A stretch of DNA of 64,000 nt. Source: Dryomyza anilis (Eukaryota > Arthropoda > Insecta > Diptera > Dryomyzidae). The position numbers and the translations under genes were made by a program. The stretch spans positions 86,936,349 through 87,000,348 of the forward strand of contig OX638131.1 in NCBI GenBank assembly GCA_951804985.1, written 5' to 3'. Below the pieces are notes generated by a model. It was not told where the DNA came from, made no database searches, and was given only the letters and a program-made list of their open reading frames with translations. Positions 10,051-20,515 of this stretch are shown piece after piece; the first letter of the stretch is position 1, and every line of letters begins with the position of its first letter.

Positions 10051-12765
10051 CCAAAAGTCAAAGGTTTTCTGGATTTGCTCATATACGACAAACAATGGAG
10101 GTAATTATAATATGTATTTATGTAAAACTTCCTTAGTTTTGTATTGCTCAATATATTTGTGTTGACAGCGAATGCAATTTTTAAAAATTAAGGAGTTTCT
10201 ATAAAGAAGTTTCAAAAAAGTAAAAGTCATTAGTAAGTTTTAGTGTTTTGTGAGATATTTTAATATAAGTGGTTGGATCACAGGTCACAATAGATCGATC
10301 ATGCCCATTTTCAATACCAAGTAGGGTAAATGTATAAGCAATTTAATTGATTCTTCTAGGTTTTCTGTTATCGTAATTTCAACTGACTGAAAACGTAGGG
10401 GTACCACATACGTCACTTGCGTTATTCGTTATTTCAGTTATATCGTTCTCAATCTGATGCTCTATAAAGGTTTCGTTATAATTTTTGTTTTAAAAATGAA
10501 ATGGTTCAAAATGAATATCGATTTCGGTTATGGTTGCAATTTCTGTTTAAACGGGCTTATTTATATTTCTATGTTAAGAAAAAAGAATAAAAAAAAACAC
10601 CTTTAAAAGCTCATATAAATTACGCGCCAAATAAGAAGCTATTAATAATAATACCTCGATCCTTCAACGATTCGCTGGTAAAACGCATTAAGCTCGTGTT
10701 ATGCAGTGCGCACAAAAATAAATCGCATAATAATTCAGAGACGTGAACAACATTGTTTCGAATACAGAGAGTCGAGCCGACCAACCAACCAACCAACCAA
10801 CCGATCGAGCAAAGTGTTCATTCTCAGTTACTTGGCCATGACTTTGAGGCGAAGAACAACTTAATCTTGCAGGCTGCAACTACTGATCACAAATGAGTTG
10901 AAATTAATTATGAATGAATGGTCAAGGTGAAGCGAAGGTAGAGAATCAGTGACAAAAAGGGAACAAAGTTGGTATAAATTGCAGTTTGTTGCCGCGGACA
11001 TTTACAAATGTTGTGCAATTTGTATTTCCGGAATGAATTTGTAAATTTTGAAATTTATTCTTTTAATAATTTTCGTTATTTTTTATGATAATATTCTTTT
11101 TTACATTTCACAAAGTTGCCATGGTATGTATAAAGAAAAAATATTGAACTTATATATAGCAACTGAGTTTAATTGATACACATTAATTAATTATATTAAT
11201 ATAATTAAATGGAATTATTTAATAGTAAAAATGAAATCCTAGCTGGGTTGGTGTATATGCTAAAATATATCGATATATACCATATACACCAACCAACAGT
11301 TTTACAAGCAATATACAGTTTAACAGCCATTACACAGTTTTATATTCACTACGCGGTATTACATACTGTTGAAGCGATCTTGTTTTACGTTGGTTTAACG
11401 TAACGTGTGCTTGCTTATTCGGTTCGTCAGATCGTTTTTCCGTAACTCGTGCGTATATCTTGTCTTTGACATGCTTTTCCTTATTTGTGTTTAACATTTC
11501 TCTTTCATTATATAAAGCTTCATTGGTTACGTAGACGTAAACTTCGAAAAACAAGTAGTAAGTAAAGAAGCAAAATTAATATGAAATAATAAAATATAAA
11601 TAAATAAATAAATAAATAAATAATAAAAAAAATAAATATAAAAATTAAAAAGAAAAACATTCTCTTTCATCGGGTGTGCTAATATCCTCTAATTTATGTT
11701 CAATTAATTTCTTAATTAATATAATTAAATATTTAATCAATACAATTAAATGTCGTATTGGCGATGAAACAATTAAAAATCCACTGTATTAATAGTTTTT
11801 AAAAATTTTAAACTTTTTAATATTTATAAAACTTTATTAATTGGTATACCAAAATCATTATATATCGGACAACTTATGATCGATAAGCCCGATATTTGTA
11901 TCAAATAATAAGTACATTTGGTACATATTTCATATGAAACTTTAGATTTAGATATTTATTAACCATTTATTACTTATTATAGTTATCAATTAACATGATA
12001 AATAAGTTCAAAACTAGTAAGAAAAGTTAAGTCACATGGAAGATATTTAATTCAAACGGGCCTTTAAATCGAACGAGTCTGACTATGAAATGATTGATAT
12101 ATTGAAGTGGATGAATCACATTTATTTTTGGAATACATATTTAAAGACGACTTGTTTTAATACACTTTAAATTTTATAACAATCACTTTAATACTTTACG
12201 AGTTATAAGTTCAAAAAAAGTTACACAGAAGTATGCGAGATATTCGTATCCGCTGACCGATTTGGCTAACTAAGAACCACTTCTGGGGTTAAACACATTG
12301 TAACTAAATTTCATATCACTCGAACAAGCATTTAAGTTATCGTGTATACGGACAGATAGCATAACATACACAAACTGAATCGAATCGGGATGTTTAGGAC
12401 CAGAACAACATGATCAAGAAAAAATATAGACCTTTTCCTTAACGGTCACGTCTCCTATATCCGCACAAAATTATTATAACCAGTATCCTTAACAGGTACT
12501 AAAACCCTTTGAAATGTCGATTCTGGTACTTGTTCGAAATTTTTAAAATAGTGGTTCAAATTTCGGTTCTATATATGTTTTAATAAAAGCTCTTATTCCG
12601 GTTCCAAACATCGAAACGATTCTGGTTCCGATTTTCGATCCTATTCTTTACGATCCCCGATCTTTAATAGTCATTTTGCCTATATCGATAGACTTTATCA
12701 TGTTTATTACATATGTTGGTCATGTAAGTGCACGGCTTATGACAATTACCAGGTCTCTATTATGA
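10051..12765. other. mostly unique AT-rich DNA, no gene seen
   Basis: Between about 10660 and 11030 there is a less AT-rich stretch with a CCAA run at 10782-10803. It resembles the unique islands elsewhere in the window but has no supported coding segment. An (AAAT)n stretch lies near 11597-11640. Short frames (10688-10879 minus, 11209-11403 plus, 11330-11554 minus) show no recognisable domain. The stretch 12480-12680 has repeated GGTTC(C) and CGATTCTGGTTCC blocks, possibly a diverged inverted relative of the GGAACCG repeats near 63 kb. Confidence 0.4.
11246..11294. repeat. 14-bp perfect inverted repeat with palindromic centre
   Basis: Arms GGTTGGTGTATATG (11246-11259) and CATATACACCAACC (11281-11294) flank a 21-base spacer containing ATATATCGATATAT, itself a perfect palindrome. 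The whole 49 bases can fold into a nearly continuous hairpin. No neighbouring gene or element explains it. It could be the remains of a small inverted-repeat element. Confidence 0.8.
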
Positions 12766-13090
12766 CCCTAGTAGAAACTGTTTTATGTTAATGATCGAGT
12801 ATTGATCATTGAGTATTTTCTTGTCATAACCCGATCAGTTATATGAAAAAACTGATCTGGTCATGATAATATCGTCACTATCATGCCAAAGGGACGAATG
12901 AGCAATTTTTGACATTTGCGTTTTGTTTTACTTTTTTGAATGTAGTTTTTACACAAGTAAGGACTGCGTCGAATAAAATTGTCCGCTACAAAAAAAAAAT
13001 CTAGAAATCTAGTAATCGAATTTTTATAGAATAAAATATTTTATTTTGCAAATTATTTTTAGATTTAAAAAAAATATAAAAAACCAGAAA

Positions 13091-14103
13091 TTAATATTTT
13101 ATAATAAAAAGTTTTAATTTTTCCGGAACCCCTTCCATTAATGTTGTAATGGTAGTGTCCGACACCCTCACAGCTGCTGAAGACCACTTTCTTTTAAAGT
13201 CTTGAAGGTCTTTGGCCACTTTTTTTTTTGTCTTCATCTCCCTTTTTACTAAAGCCCAGTATCTCTCAATCGGCCTGAGTTCTGGACAGTTTGGTGGATT
13301 GGCTTCTCTAGGCACCAAAATCACTGCATTTTGTTGGATCCACTCTAAGGCCGTTTTCCTGTAGTGACATGAAGCGAGGTCAGGCCAAAAAAATGTGGAC
13401 ACTTCATGTTGGCGTAAAAATGGCAGCAATCTCTTTTGCAAGCATTCCTTCACATATATTTCGCTATTAATTGTACCCGATGTCACGAATGAGCTACTCC
13501 TTTTTCCACAACTGCAAATTGCCTGCCAAACAAGGAATTTCTTTGGGAATTTTGTTATTTTTTTTTATTTGAATTTTTCAGCGACATTTCCTCGAGAATC
13601 GGCTGAATAAAATTCCTGCCCACGTAGCTGAGAAAAGTCCGCTAAAACATAAGTTTCGTCGTCCATTATGCAGCAATCGAATTTTTGAAAAAAATCTTGG
13701 TTCAGCTTTTTAGCTCGTTGTTATGCGGTTTCATTCTTGACGGCATTTCTATCCGGAACTTTTTGGACCTTGTACATCTTCAGCCCAGCTTCTTTCTTAG
13801 TCCTGCGCACGAAAGATTCTGAGCAATCCGACTTTCTAGCCAATTTCCTTCCGGATATGCTTGGGTCTTTCTTTAAAATATTCACAACCTTCTTCGACTT
13901 TTCACGATCATGTGGGCCTTTTTTCTACCAGAACCTTTCTTCCGATCAATACTCAGGTCTTCCTTAAAGCGGTTGATAACGCGAGAAATGGTCTTAGGGT
14001 TAGCCCCTACCTCCTTGGCAATTTTTTTAAAAGACCAACTAGGTTGTTTTTGAAAAATTTTAATTATATTTTCTCGCACTTCCACTTCGTTTACCATTTT
14101 CAC
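13091..14103 (-). pseudogene. Tc1/mariner transposase pseudogene, DD37E type
   Basis: The product would cut and paste the element by a DDE-type mechanism at TA sites. Reading 5' to 3' on the minus strand, 14103-13882 encodes an N-terminal helix-turn-helix (SFKKIAKEVGANPKTISRVI) followed by a GSGRKK linker. A 1-base frameshift near 13920 leads to the second DNA-binding helix-turn-helix region (about 13730-13920). The first catalytic Asp is in MDDETYV (about 13655). The final piece, 13486-13091, holds the second Asp (FWPDLASCHY) and the Glu (NCPELRPIERYW). I count 37 residues between these two, the DD37E spacing described for a Tc1/mariner lineage first named in mosquitoes. At least two frame breaks make it non-functional. 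All three catalytic positions are still recognisable. Confidence 0.85.
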
Positions 14104-14298
14104 GTTAAATAAATTTTGTATTGACTATAATTGACACAAATTATTTTCTGCCATTTAATTCAGAGCTACTATGATCAATTTTTTTTAATGTGAATCTTGT
14201 CCTTATACTGTGCTAAAATTGCGTTTCGTTTTGTTGGATATTTCTAGCCACAAAAGTCAAAACCAAAAGGGCGAAATTGAAAAATTAGAAATCTTGTC

Positions 14299-14603
14299 AT
14301 GCCAAAAGGGGGAATCTTTTCGTTTTTTCGCCATAACTTTTTATTTATACGTGATAAAATAGTGGTGAAGAGGAATTTATTGTTTGTTTTTAAAGCACAT
14401 ATCGGTCTGTATCATTAAATAAAAATAATTTGCCTAATATTTTTTTCCTTTTCTGGAAAAAATATTTTTAAATAATGATGCAGATCGATAGGGGCTTTAA
14501 AAATGAACAATAAATGCCTTCACACCACTATTATATCTCGTTCCAATAAAAAGTTATTGCGAAAAAATTAAAAGATTCGCCCATTTGGCATGACAAGATT
14601 TTC
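14299..14603. repeat. internal palindrome (nested MITE-like unit) in the DD37E element
   Basis: ATCTTGTCATGCCAAAAGGG near 14292-14312 is mirrored by CCATTTGGCATGACAAGATT near 14581-14600. The arms, about 125 bases each, stay similar through blocks such as GCCATAACTTTTTATT and TTTAAAGCACATATCGGTC. A third, direct copy of the arm lies at about 14630-14745. The terminal GCCAAANGGGCGAAT motif is therefore repeated inside the element, so several nested subterminal ends are available. The 47924-48373 MITE carries a single copy of the arm. Confidence 0.75.
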
Positions 14604-15018
14604 AAAATTTCGAATTTTTGTTATTTGCAAGAAAATAATTTTAATTAATGATGCAAATCGATCGGTGCTTTTAAAACAAACAATAAATGCCTTTACATTA
14701 CTATTTTATCTTACGCTAATTAGAAGTTATAGCATAAAAAACAATAATATTTGCGTTTTGGTCAGGATATAGCCTCACAAAATCCGTATTTATAATTCAG
14801 TAAGTTGTCCAAATCCATAAATAATTTATAGACGTTATAATAATTGATGAATAAACCAAAATAACTGAAAAAATTGAATAAAATCAAAATTTTGCTATTT
14901 TTTGAAGCACTTCAAACTTTAAAATTTGATTTAACAACATTTTTAAAAATGCACATTCGTCCCTTTGGCATAATAGAGAAAATTTATACTGGAACCATTT
15001 CGAAATATTTCTAATAGG

Positions 15019-16260
15019 AAACCCATGGTTATCAGGAATAAAGAATGTATTTCATTAGTTTTACTTTAACAAAAACGTAATATTCATTTCAAGTTACGAT
15101 TTTTTATATTTTTTTTTAATGTCATTTTTATAATCAATGAATTTAAATTATAGCCCGATAATGCGTTCGTTTAATCCGATCGTGTCAACTTTAATTGAGC
15201 GATAATTCGCCAACGATAAGCGGCAGTATCTGCGGAACCAACCGAGTTATACGCGTCCATTATGCGCGACTCATAACTCGTTGCAATTGTCAGCTTCATG
15301 AATTGGCGCGTATTTTTAATTTTTATTTTTTTTTTATTTTTCTTTATTTTTCATTTTTTTTATAATAGATACAGTCGGCATTGCCGCGACATCTTTATTT
15401 GCGTATTTATGGCTGAATGTTGCGGCTGCGCCTGCGCAAAGTTCCATGGGTTGTTGTTCTAATTTATTTGAAATTGAATCATTTGGCAATATTCATAATT
15501 TAAGTTCGCATCCCGTAGATGCACGCCACCTCTTACAGAGTAGAGTCTGTTGAATGTTAAAACCGCCCGGTTGAAAAACCAACGGACCAACGACCAGTTG
15601 TCTGCCGGCCGGTCGATTGGTCAGTCGGTATCTCCAAAAGCAAAAGTCACAGGTTTACCGACTGAACCTGCTGAGTTGAGTTGAGTTGAGTCGACTTGAG
15701 TTGAGTTCTTTCAAAGTATCTGCAAAAGTATCTTTGGCGTATCGCTGGCATAACGTATCTGTGAGCAATCAGTTAAAGTGCGAGATACTTTATGTGCCAT
15801 CAAGATGTATCTCTGTAGGTTGGTTGGTTGGTTGGCTGGCTGGCTGGTTAGTTAGTTGCGTGGTACGGTGTACTGTGGTGTGGTGTGGTGCAGTGTAGTG
15901 TTGCTGGCGTGAACTATAATGTATCTATGCTACAAACGCAATCTCCGCGCGTAACCGCAAAGTTATTGCAACCGATTTGCGTTTATTAACGCAGTTAATT
16001 TGTTATACGATGGACATTTGTACGAAAAGCATAACGTCCAACGTGTTATAGCGCGTTTGCCGACGCCGCCGCCTACTGCAAATTCAATCAAATAAAACGA
16101 GATATCTCAAAGATACATAGCGTTTTTTTTCTTGTTTCATTGCTTTTGTTCTTTGCAGATAGACAGATATTAGAAGGCATAGCGAAATGTCCTCAACTAT
16201 TTTATAACTTATTAACAATTTATTATTTCTGTAAGTGTATTCATATTTTCTACATAGTAC
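15019..16260. other. unique, less AT-rich island, no gene recognised
   Basis: From about 15180 to 16090 the composition rises in GC, with simple runs: (GAGTT)n at about 15673-15707 and GGTT/GGCT at about 15818-15850. The latter parallels the CCAA run at 10782. No splice-bounded frame or known domain was found. The 70-codon frame at 15686-15898 is driven by the simple repeats. Regulatory or non-coding exon sequence is possible. Confidence 0.4.
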
Positions 16261-16264
16261 ACAA

Positions 16265-16355
16265 GAGGTCTAAAAAACCTAGGTGAAGCTGTCTCGTATC
16301 AATTAAGCTTTAAGTGCTAATTATATGAATTATTGGTAGGACTTACAGTTTATTA
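16265..16355 (-). mobile_element. decayed fragment of the (ATT)n-tailed SINE family
   Basis: Blocks GAACCTAGG-like, GAGCTGTCTC-like and GGTGGGACCTACAGTTT-like appear in the same order as in the body of the SINE at 38141-38468, with many mismatches. It is the 3' body part only; the tRNA-like head is missing. Confidence 0.45.
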
Positions 16356-16448
16356 CACGGGGGGAAAAAGTGCTAAAATCCAGAAGAAATCCAGAAGTAT
16401 ACGGAGTGATATACAGCTAAACCGTCAAATCCTTAATTTCAAGAAAAG

Positions 16449-16989
16449 GTTGTCAAAAAAGTAACTAAGTAGAATTATTCTTGAATTTAGTTATTAATTT
16501 CTTAGGTATCAAAAAGGTACTAAGTAGAATTATTCTTGAATTCAGTTATTAATTTCTTAGGTATCAAAAATGTTGTTGTCTAGCTGTGCATTGTTGTACT
16601 ATTCGTGAAAACACACACATGCAAACACTGTATATCATGCCGTTTTTTGATACCTAAGAAAAAAACATCTGCAATCCAGACAAATTGTACTTAGTTACTT
16701 TTTTGATACCTAAGAACTTAATGTCTGAATATCTAGAAAAATTTGGCATAGTTACTTTCAACAAACAGACAGGCAGACTAACAAACAGATGGCGACCTCG
16801 CAAAACAAAACGTACGAGCTAATATTAAAAAGAAAGAAAAATTGATGAAAACGACAGCAGATAAATGAACACGTGTTTCTTTTGCGAAGAATACAGAACA
16901 ATTTTTGTGTGTTCTTTTTGGTTTTTAATAATCAATAAATTAACTTTTGAAAATCCAGTAGAATAAAGTTTGTTTACTTTTTTGACAAC
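16449..16989. mobile_element. MITE-like element with 16-bp perfect terminal inverted repeats
   Basis: GTTGTCAAAAAAGTAA at 16449-16464 is the exact reverse complement of 16974-16989, enclosing 541 bases. Near the left end a 55-base unit is tandemly repeated (16464-16518 and 16519-16573). Its GGTATCAAAAAAG motif is also found inverted near 16690-16715. The right 362 bases (16629-16990) have a close relative at 37474-37836, which shares the right terminus. There is no coding capacity and no obvious target duplication, so the superfamily is unassigned. Confidence 0.65.
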
Positions 16990-17139
16990 TAAGTAATTTG
17001 CTTTCTTCAATTTGCTTTCTTTCAGATGACAAATTCTTGAATTTTAGTAATATTTTATTGGTATTAGTCATATTCTACTATTTTTCTTTCTAACCGAATT
17101 CTTATCGAGTTTTAGAATTTTGTTTCCCTCCGTGTATCA

Positions 17140-17285
17140 AACACGAATGACGGGGTGATTGGCTTTCTCAAGTCAATGTTTTACTCTCGTAAATTTTCGG
17201 TTATCCGTCAAAAGGTAGCGTCAATCTCGGGACCTATATCAGAAAACACGGACTTTTTCATTTGTAGTCCAATTTCCTAACTACT
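17140..17285 (-). mobile_element. SINE fragment interrupted by the LINE insertion
   Basis: The order AATGTTTTACTCTCGTA, CCATTTACTGCC-like, AGGTAGCG, GGGACCT and AGTCCAA matches the (ATT)n-tailed SINE read on the minus strand (compare 38300-38450 and 55400-55500). The tRNA-like head is cut where the LINE and its target duplication begin at 17286. Confidence 0.55.
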
Positions 17286-17299
17286 AAATATTTGAAAAT

Positions 17300-18318
17300 C
17301 ATACCGCCGCAATGTTCGCTTTCCCGACTAGGGAGGAATGGGACAACGGCCAAGTATTGTCTAGCAATCCGGGGATCCACCTCTACACTTACGGATCAAA
17401 ATTAAACGGTCACACTGGAGTGGGATTTTTCTGTGAAGCATTTTCTGCAAAAGAAAGCCTTCGTCTGCATGACCACAACACCGTCTTTCAGTCGGAAGTA
17501 GTGGCTATAACAGAAGGGGCTAAATTTATACAAAGCACTCACTGTGTAGACAAGTGTATTAAAATTTTCTCAGACAGCCAAGCTGCCATTAGAGCTTTAT
17601 CCACGGACAAGGTGATATCCAGAGTGGTTCTACAATGTAAAGAGGCCCTTGCTGATCTCTTACTTGTTAACACTGTGGACATTATCTGGGTCCCAGGACA
17701 CTGTAACATTGAGGGGAACGAAATAGCCGACGAATTGGCGAAAAATGGATCAGAAATGGACACAATCTCAGTCATAACCGGCAGACCTTTCCAATTTCGA
17801 AAAAACGAGATGAGCTCATGGGCTTATCGACTTCACAAAAAATCATGGGAAGAATCGAGCGAGGGCCAAGCAACTAAATGGCTATGGGGCCCCCCGAACA
17901 AATCCAAAACAAACAAAATTCTAACGCTTAATAAAAAGGAGTTAAAACAATACACAGGCATCTTTTCAAATTGGGAAGAGTCGACTCTTACTTCTGCAAG
18001 GCCTGTGAGGAAGAGACAGAGACGCTTGAACACTACTTGTGTCACTGCCCGGCATTTGCCAGACTTAGATTCATCCACTTCGGAGCTCCGCTTATTTCAT
18101 CATTGAAACAACTGGGAAGCTTGGACTGGAAAGTACTAAGAAAATTTGTCAAATCCACGGAATTTCTAAACTCCACTGAGTAGCATAACAGCTACAACAT
18201 ATTACAGACGACTCATGTTCCGAGGGGTCTCAACGGGCCTACTTTATGGCTTAGGTGTACTCTGTGCGACGCACAGAGGGGTTTTTCCCCCCTCCTTCAA
18301 TCAATCAATCAATCAATC
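17300..18318 (+). mobile_element. 5'-truncated non-LTR retrotransposon (RNase H-bearing LINE) with 14-bp target duplication
   Basis: The insert is flanked by perfect direct repeats AAATATTTGAAAAT at 17286-17299 and 18319-18332, so both ends are known to the base. It contains only the end of the second ORF (RNase H and a zinc knuckle), a 3' UTR from 18184 with a CGACGCACAGAGGG segment, and a tail of TCAA tetranucleotides. A tetranucleotide tail instead of poly-A together with an RNase H domain fits the I / R1 / LOA group; the exact clade cannot be fixed. The clean duplication indicates insertion by target-primed reverse transcription. Confidence 0.88.
17312..18183 (+). pseudogene. LINE ORF2 C-terminus: RNase H domain plus zinc knuckle, frameshifted
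   Basis: RNase H removes RNA from the RNA-DNA hybrid during retrotransposition. Motifs in order: YTYGSKLNGHTGVGF, FQSEVVAI (Glu), FSDSQAAI (Asp), WVPGHCNIEGNEIADELAK (His and last Asp). The first catalytic Asp of the usual YTDGS motif is Tyr here, so the domain should be dead even before the frame break. A frameshift near 17960 moves the rest to another frame, where FCKACEEETETLEHYLCHC forms the CCHC-type knuckle typical of ORF2 ends. The true stop is the TAG at 18181. Everything upstream, including the reverse transcriptase, is missing through 5' truncation. Confidence 0.88.
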
Positions 18319-18332
18319 AAATATTTGAAAAT

Positions 18333-19816
18333 ATCTAAAAAGAAAATTCTATTCCGGTAACGGTAACGTGTAAAAAAAAACATACTACACACTTTTTCAT
18401 GTACTTTGAGTAACCAAATTAACTAATTTTAAAGACATACAAATTAAAATATTAGTTTCTACTTTCGGACAACCTTAATTAATATTTCTAAAGCTTAAAA
18501 ATATTCATTAAAACTAAAATAAAAGACATTTTTTTATTTTTATTTAAGTGTGTTTTATTGTTCCGTCCGGAACCAAAAAGATACATTTCAAAAATGCAAA
18601 CATCGATTTCCTAGTAATTCTACAAAACTTTTTACAGCTAATTGAAACTGTCACGTCCGGAAAATACAAAAAAAAATGTGTTTCTCAAAAATTTTAAACA
18701 ACAAATTTAATTTCTAATAATGATTATTAATATTATCAGATATAAAATAATTTTTAGCAAAAAAATGGTAGTGCAAATTTCCATACGGAACGTCCGAAAT
18801 TCTTCTGTGATTTATTACGAAATAACTATAAACTTTAGAAACAAAGTATATATGAACAAAATTGAAGTAAATTGTCTCAACAACGTTCTGAGATAATTCA
18901 AAAATTCTAAAAAAAAACATTTTTAGAAAAATAATCGCAGTGATAATTTCTATACGGAACTTTTTGTCACGTCCGGAATTTTTCTATGATTTCTTATGAA
19001 AAAACTATAAACTTAAAAAACAATGTGTAAATACAATTAAATCACATGATTTCAGCTGCAGTAATTAAATGACACACTCAGTGAAAGTGGACTAATATAC
19101 GTCCACTTTCACTGAGTGTCAATTTTAATTTCCTGAAGACGAATACCGACAGTATTTGAAATATGAAAAAAAACAAAATAAATGTTTTAATAAAACAAAA
19201 AAGTGTTTTATTTTTTAAAACAAAACCAGACCTAGAGCCTGAACAAATAACAAAATTTATATTTTCTAAAATAATTCAAAAAAAATTCGCTGACTTTTTG
19301 GAATATCCATATGAACCTCGAAATTTACTTCCGTTTTTGTCGCGTCCGGCACGACAACTATTTAATTTATATCTTTTGAACTACTGTAAAGACTAAAATT
19401 CTATCCTATTTAATTACTACTTGTACTAAAAGAAAATCCATTAAATTAATTAATTTTACTTCGAGATATTAAAGTTTTAAGTGTACGCATGTCCGGAACC
19501 GCAGGAAATGCATATAATACAGAAATTATTAGAAAAAAAGAACACGATCTAAATATTGTATTGTGCGAGAGGGAGTGAATGATCCTAGTCTCGTGTTCAT
19601 ACCCAGGACATACTAATCACTTCATCACTTTTGCACATATTATAAATCACTTTTTCATATCACTTTTTTGATATCACATTTTTGAAATTACTTTTTTTTA
19701 TGTATTATATAGAAATTCTTAAAGAGAGAACTAACATCATAATTTACAAAGCGAAGTTTACACTCATTATTGTATCAATGTTCTGCAAAATCTAATGTGA
19801 AACTAATATACTCTGT
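18333..19816. repeat. AT-rich DNA with recurrent GTCCGGAA blocks
   Basis: The motif (A)CGTCCGGAA or a close variant occurs near 18563, 18653, 18788, 18968, 19336 and 19490 in otherwise AT-rich DNA. Two copies (18788 and 18968) are followed by the same TTCTNTGATTT..TATAAACTT block, spacing about 180 bases, so a diverged tandem repeat is likely. No protein was recognised; frames such as 19163-19396 are Lys/Phe-rich and unsupported. Confidence 0.5.
19074..19119. repeat. 19-bp perfect inverted repeat with 8-base loop
   Basis: ACACTCAGTGAAAGTGGAC at 19074-19092 pairs perfectly with 19101-19119 across an 8-base AT loop. It is GC-richer than its surroundings and contains no mismatch, so it is either young or maintained. 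No flanking duplication is evident. Confidence 0.9.
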
Positions 19817-20013
19817 TGTCGGCCCTAAGCAGTCCAGAGGTAGCGCGCTGGACTGGCATTCTGAAGGTGTCGGGTTCGAATCCCGGCTTGGGCATGGGCC
19901 CTCGTGGTGATATTAACCACAAAATTGTAGGGAATAGATTTCACAGTACAATGGATATAGTCTGTCTGAGTTCTGTGGATCTTAGTAAATATTCCAAAAA
20001 AAAAAAAAAAAAA
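19817..20013 (+). mobile_element. tRNA-derived SINE with poly-A tail
   Basis: A tRNA-like head of about 75 bases has an A-box-like AGAGGTAGCGCGCTGGAC and a B-box GGTTCGAATCC; acceptor-like GCCC and GGGC ends can pair. A body of about 100 bases follows, then a run of about 20 A at 19995-20014. The near-perfect direct repeats ATACTCTGT (19808-19816) and ATATTCTGT (20014-20022) flank it as a target duplication. It would be transcribed by RNA polymerase III from its internal boxes. This family differs from the (ATT)n-tailed SINE found elsewhere in the window. Confidence 0.85.
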
Positions 20014-20194
20014 ATATTCTGTGCTGTTCAAAATAATTGAAATCTTAATAAATTTACGGCTTATAACTAAAACTATTTTTAAAATTACGAGTTTCCGTAG
20101 AACCAGATGTACGGGTGAGTGAGTATCCCCTTATAACGTAAAACCAAATGAAAACGAATTCGTCAAAAATTATTGTCGAAGAATTTTCTCCGAG

Positions 20195-20515
20195 TTTACT
20201 CTGATATTTGTATTCAACTATTCGAGAAATTAAATCTGACGTTCCACAGGATTCCTCTGTTCTATTTATGGTTTTTATTTAGAACCTAATTTATGAATGC
20301 TAGAAGTTTTATTCTCCATTTTCTTCATCGATAAATGTTGTTTTGTGATCAAAACAATATTCTCTCAATTTTGGTATTCCACAGACTCCCGCCGTTCTAT
20401 GTCCGTTCCTATTTCTGATTTTATTTATGCACCTTTATCATTAAACAAGAACCATATTTACTTATTTGCGAATGACAACAAAATGTGTCATTTTTATTTG
20501 TTCAACCAGTGACCA
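20195..20515 (+). pseudogene. possible heavily decayed reverse transcriptase fragment
   Basis: Near 20380-20515 the frame reads LFANDNKMCHFYLFNQ, which lines up with the YADDS..CHSYSFN catalytic region of jockey-type reverse transcriptases. Just upstream, GGTATTCCACAG..CCTATTT resembles the GVPQGS..LF block. A second, poorer copy of that block lies at 20240-20280. The similarity is weak and broken; it is suggested mainly by the clearer remnant at 40230-41410. Confidence 0.35.

Larger units (their letters stand above)
12872..14985 (-). mobile_element. Tc1/mariner (DD37E) transposon, decayed, about 2.1 kb
   Basis: The left inverted repeat TCGTCACTATCATGCCAAAG starts at 12872 and is preceded by TA. 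The complementary right end GCACATTCGTCCCTTTGGCA starts at 14951. The last bases of the right end are diverged, so the exact right boundary is uncertain. The same termini, nearly perfect, bound the 450-bp MITE at 47924-48373. Between the ends are a minus-strand transposase pseudogene (13091-14103) and a region with nested inverted repeats (14299-14760). TA duplication, terminal repeats and the transposase all agree with the Tc1/mariner superfamily. The frameshifted gene makes this copy inactive. Confidence 0.85.
12766..15018. mobile_element. possible CCCTAGTAGAAA inverted-repeat element hosting the DD37E transposon
   Basis: CCCTAGTAGAAAC at 12766 starts a GATC-rich segment that runs into the left end of the DD37E transposon at 12872. 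After its right end, a diverged ATTTCTAATAGG appears at about 15007-15018. These match the ends of the intact element at 33675-34109. The simplest reading is that the Tc1/mariner element jumped into an older copy of that family. The right end is poorly conserved, so this is an inference. Confidence 0.4.

Noticed and set aside
19817..19895. Functional tRNA gene
   Set aside because: A- and B-box-like words are present, but the acceptor stem pairs poorly, and a body, poly-A tail and target duplication show it is a SINE.
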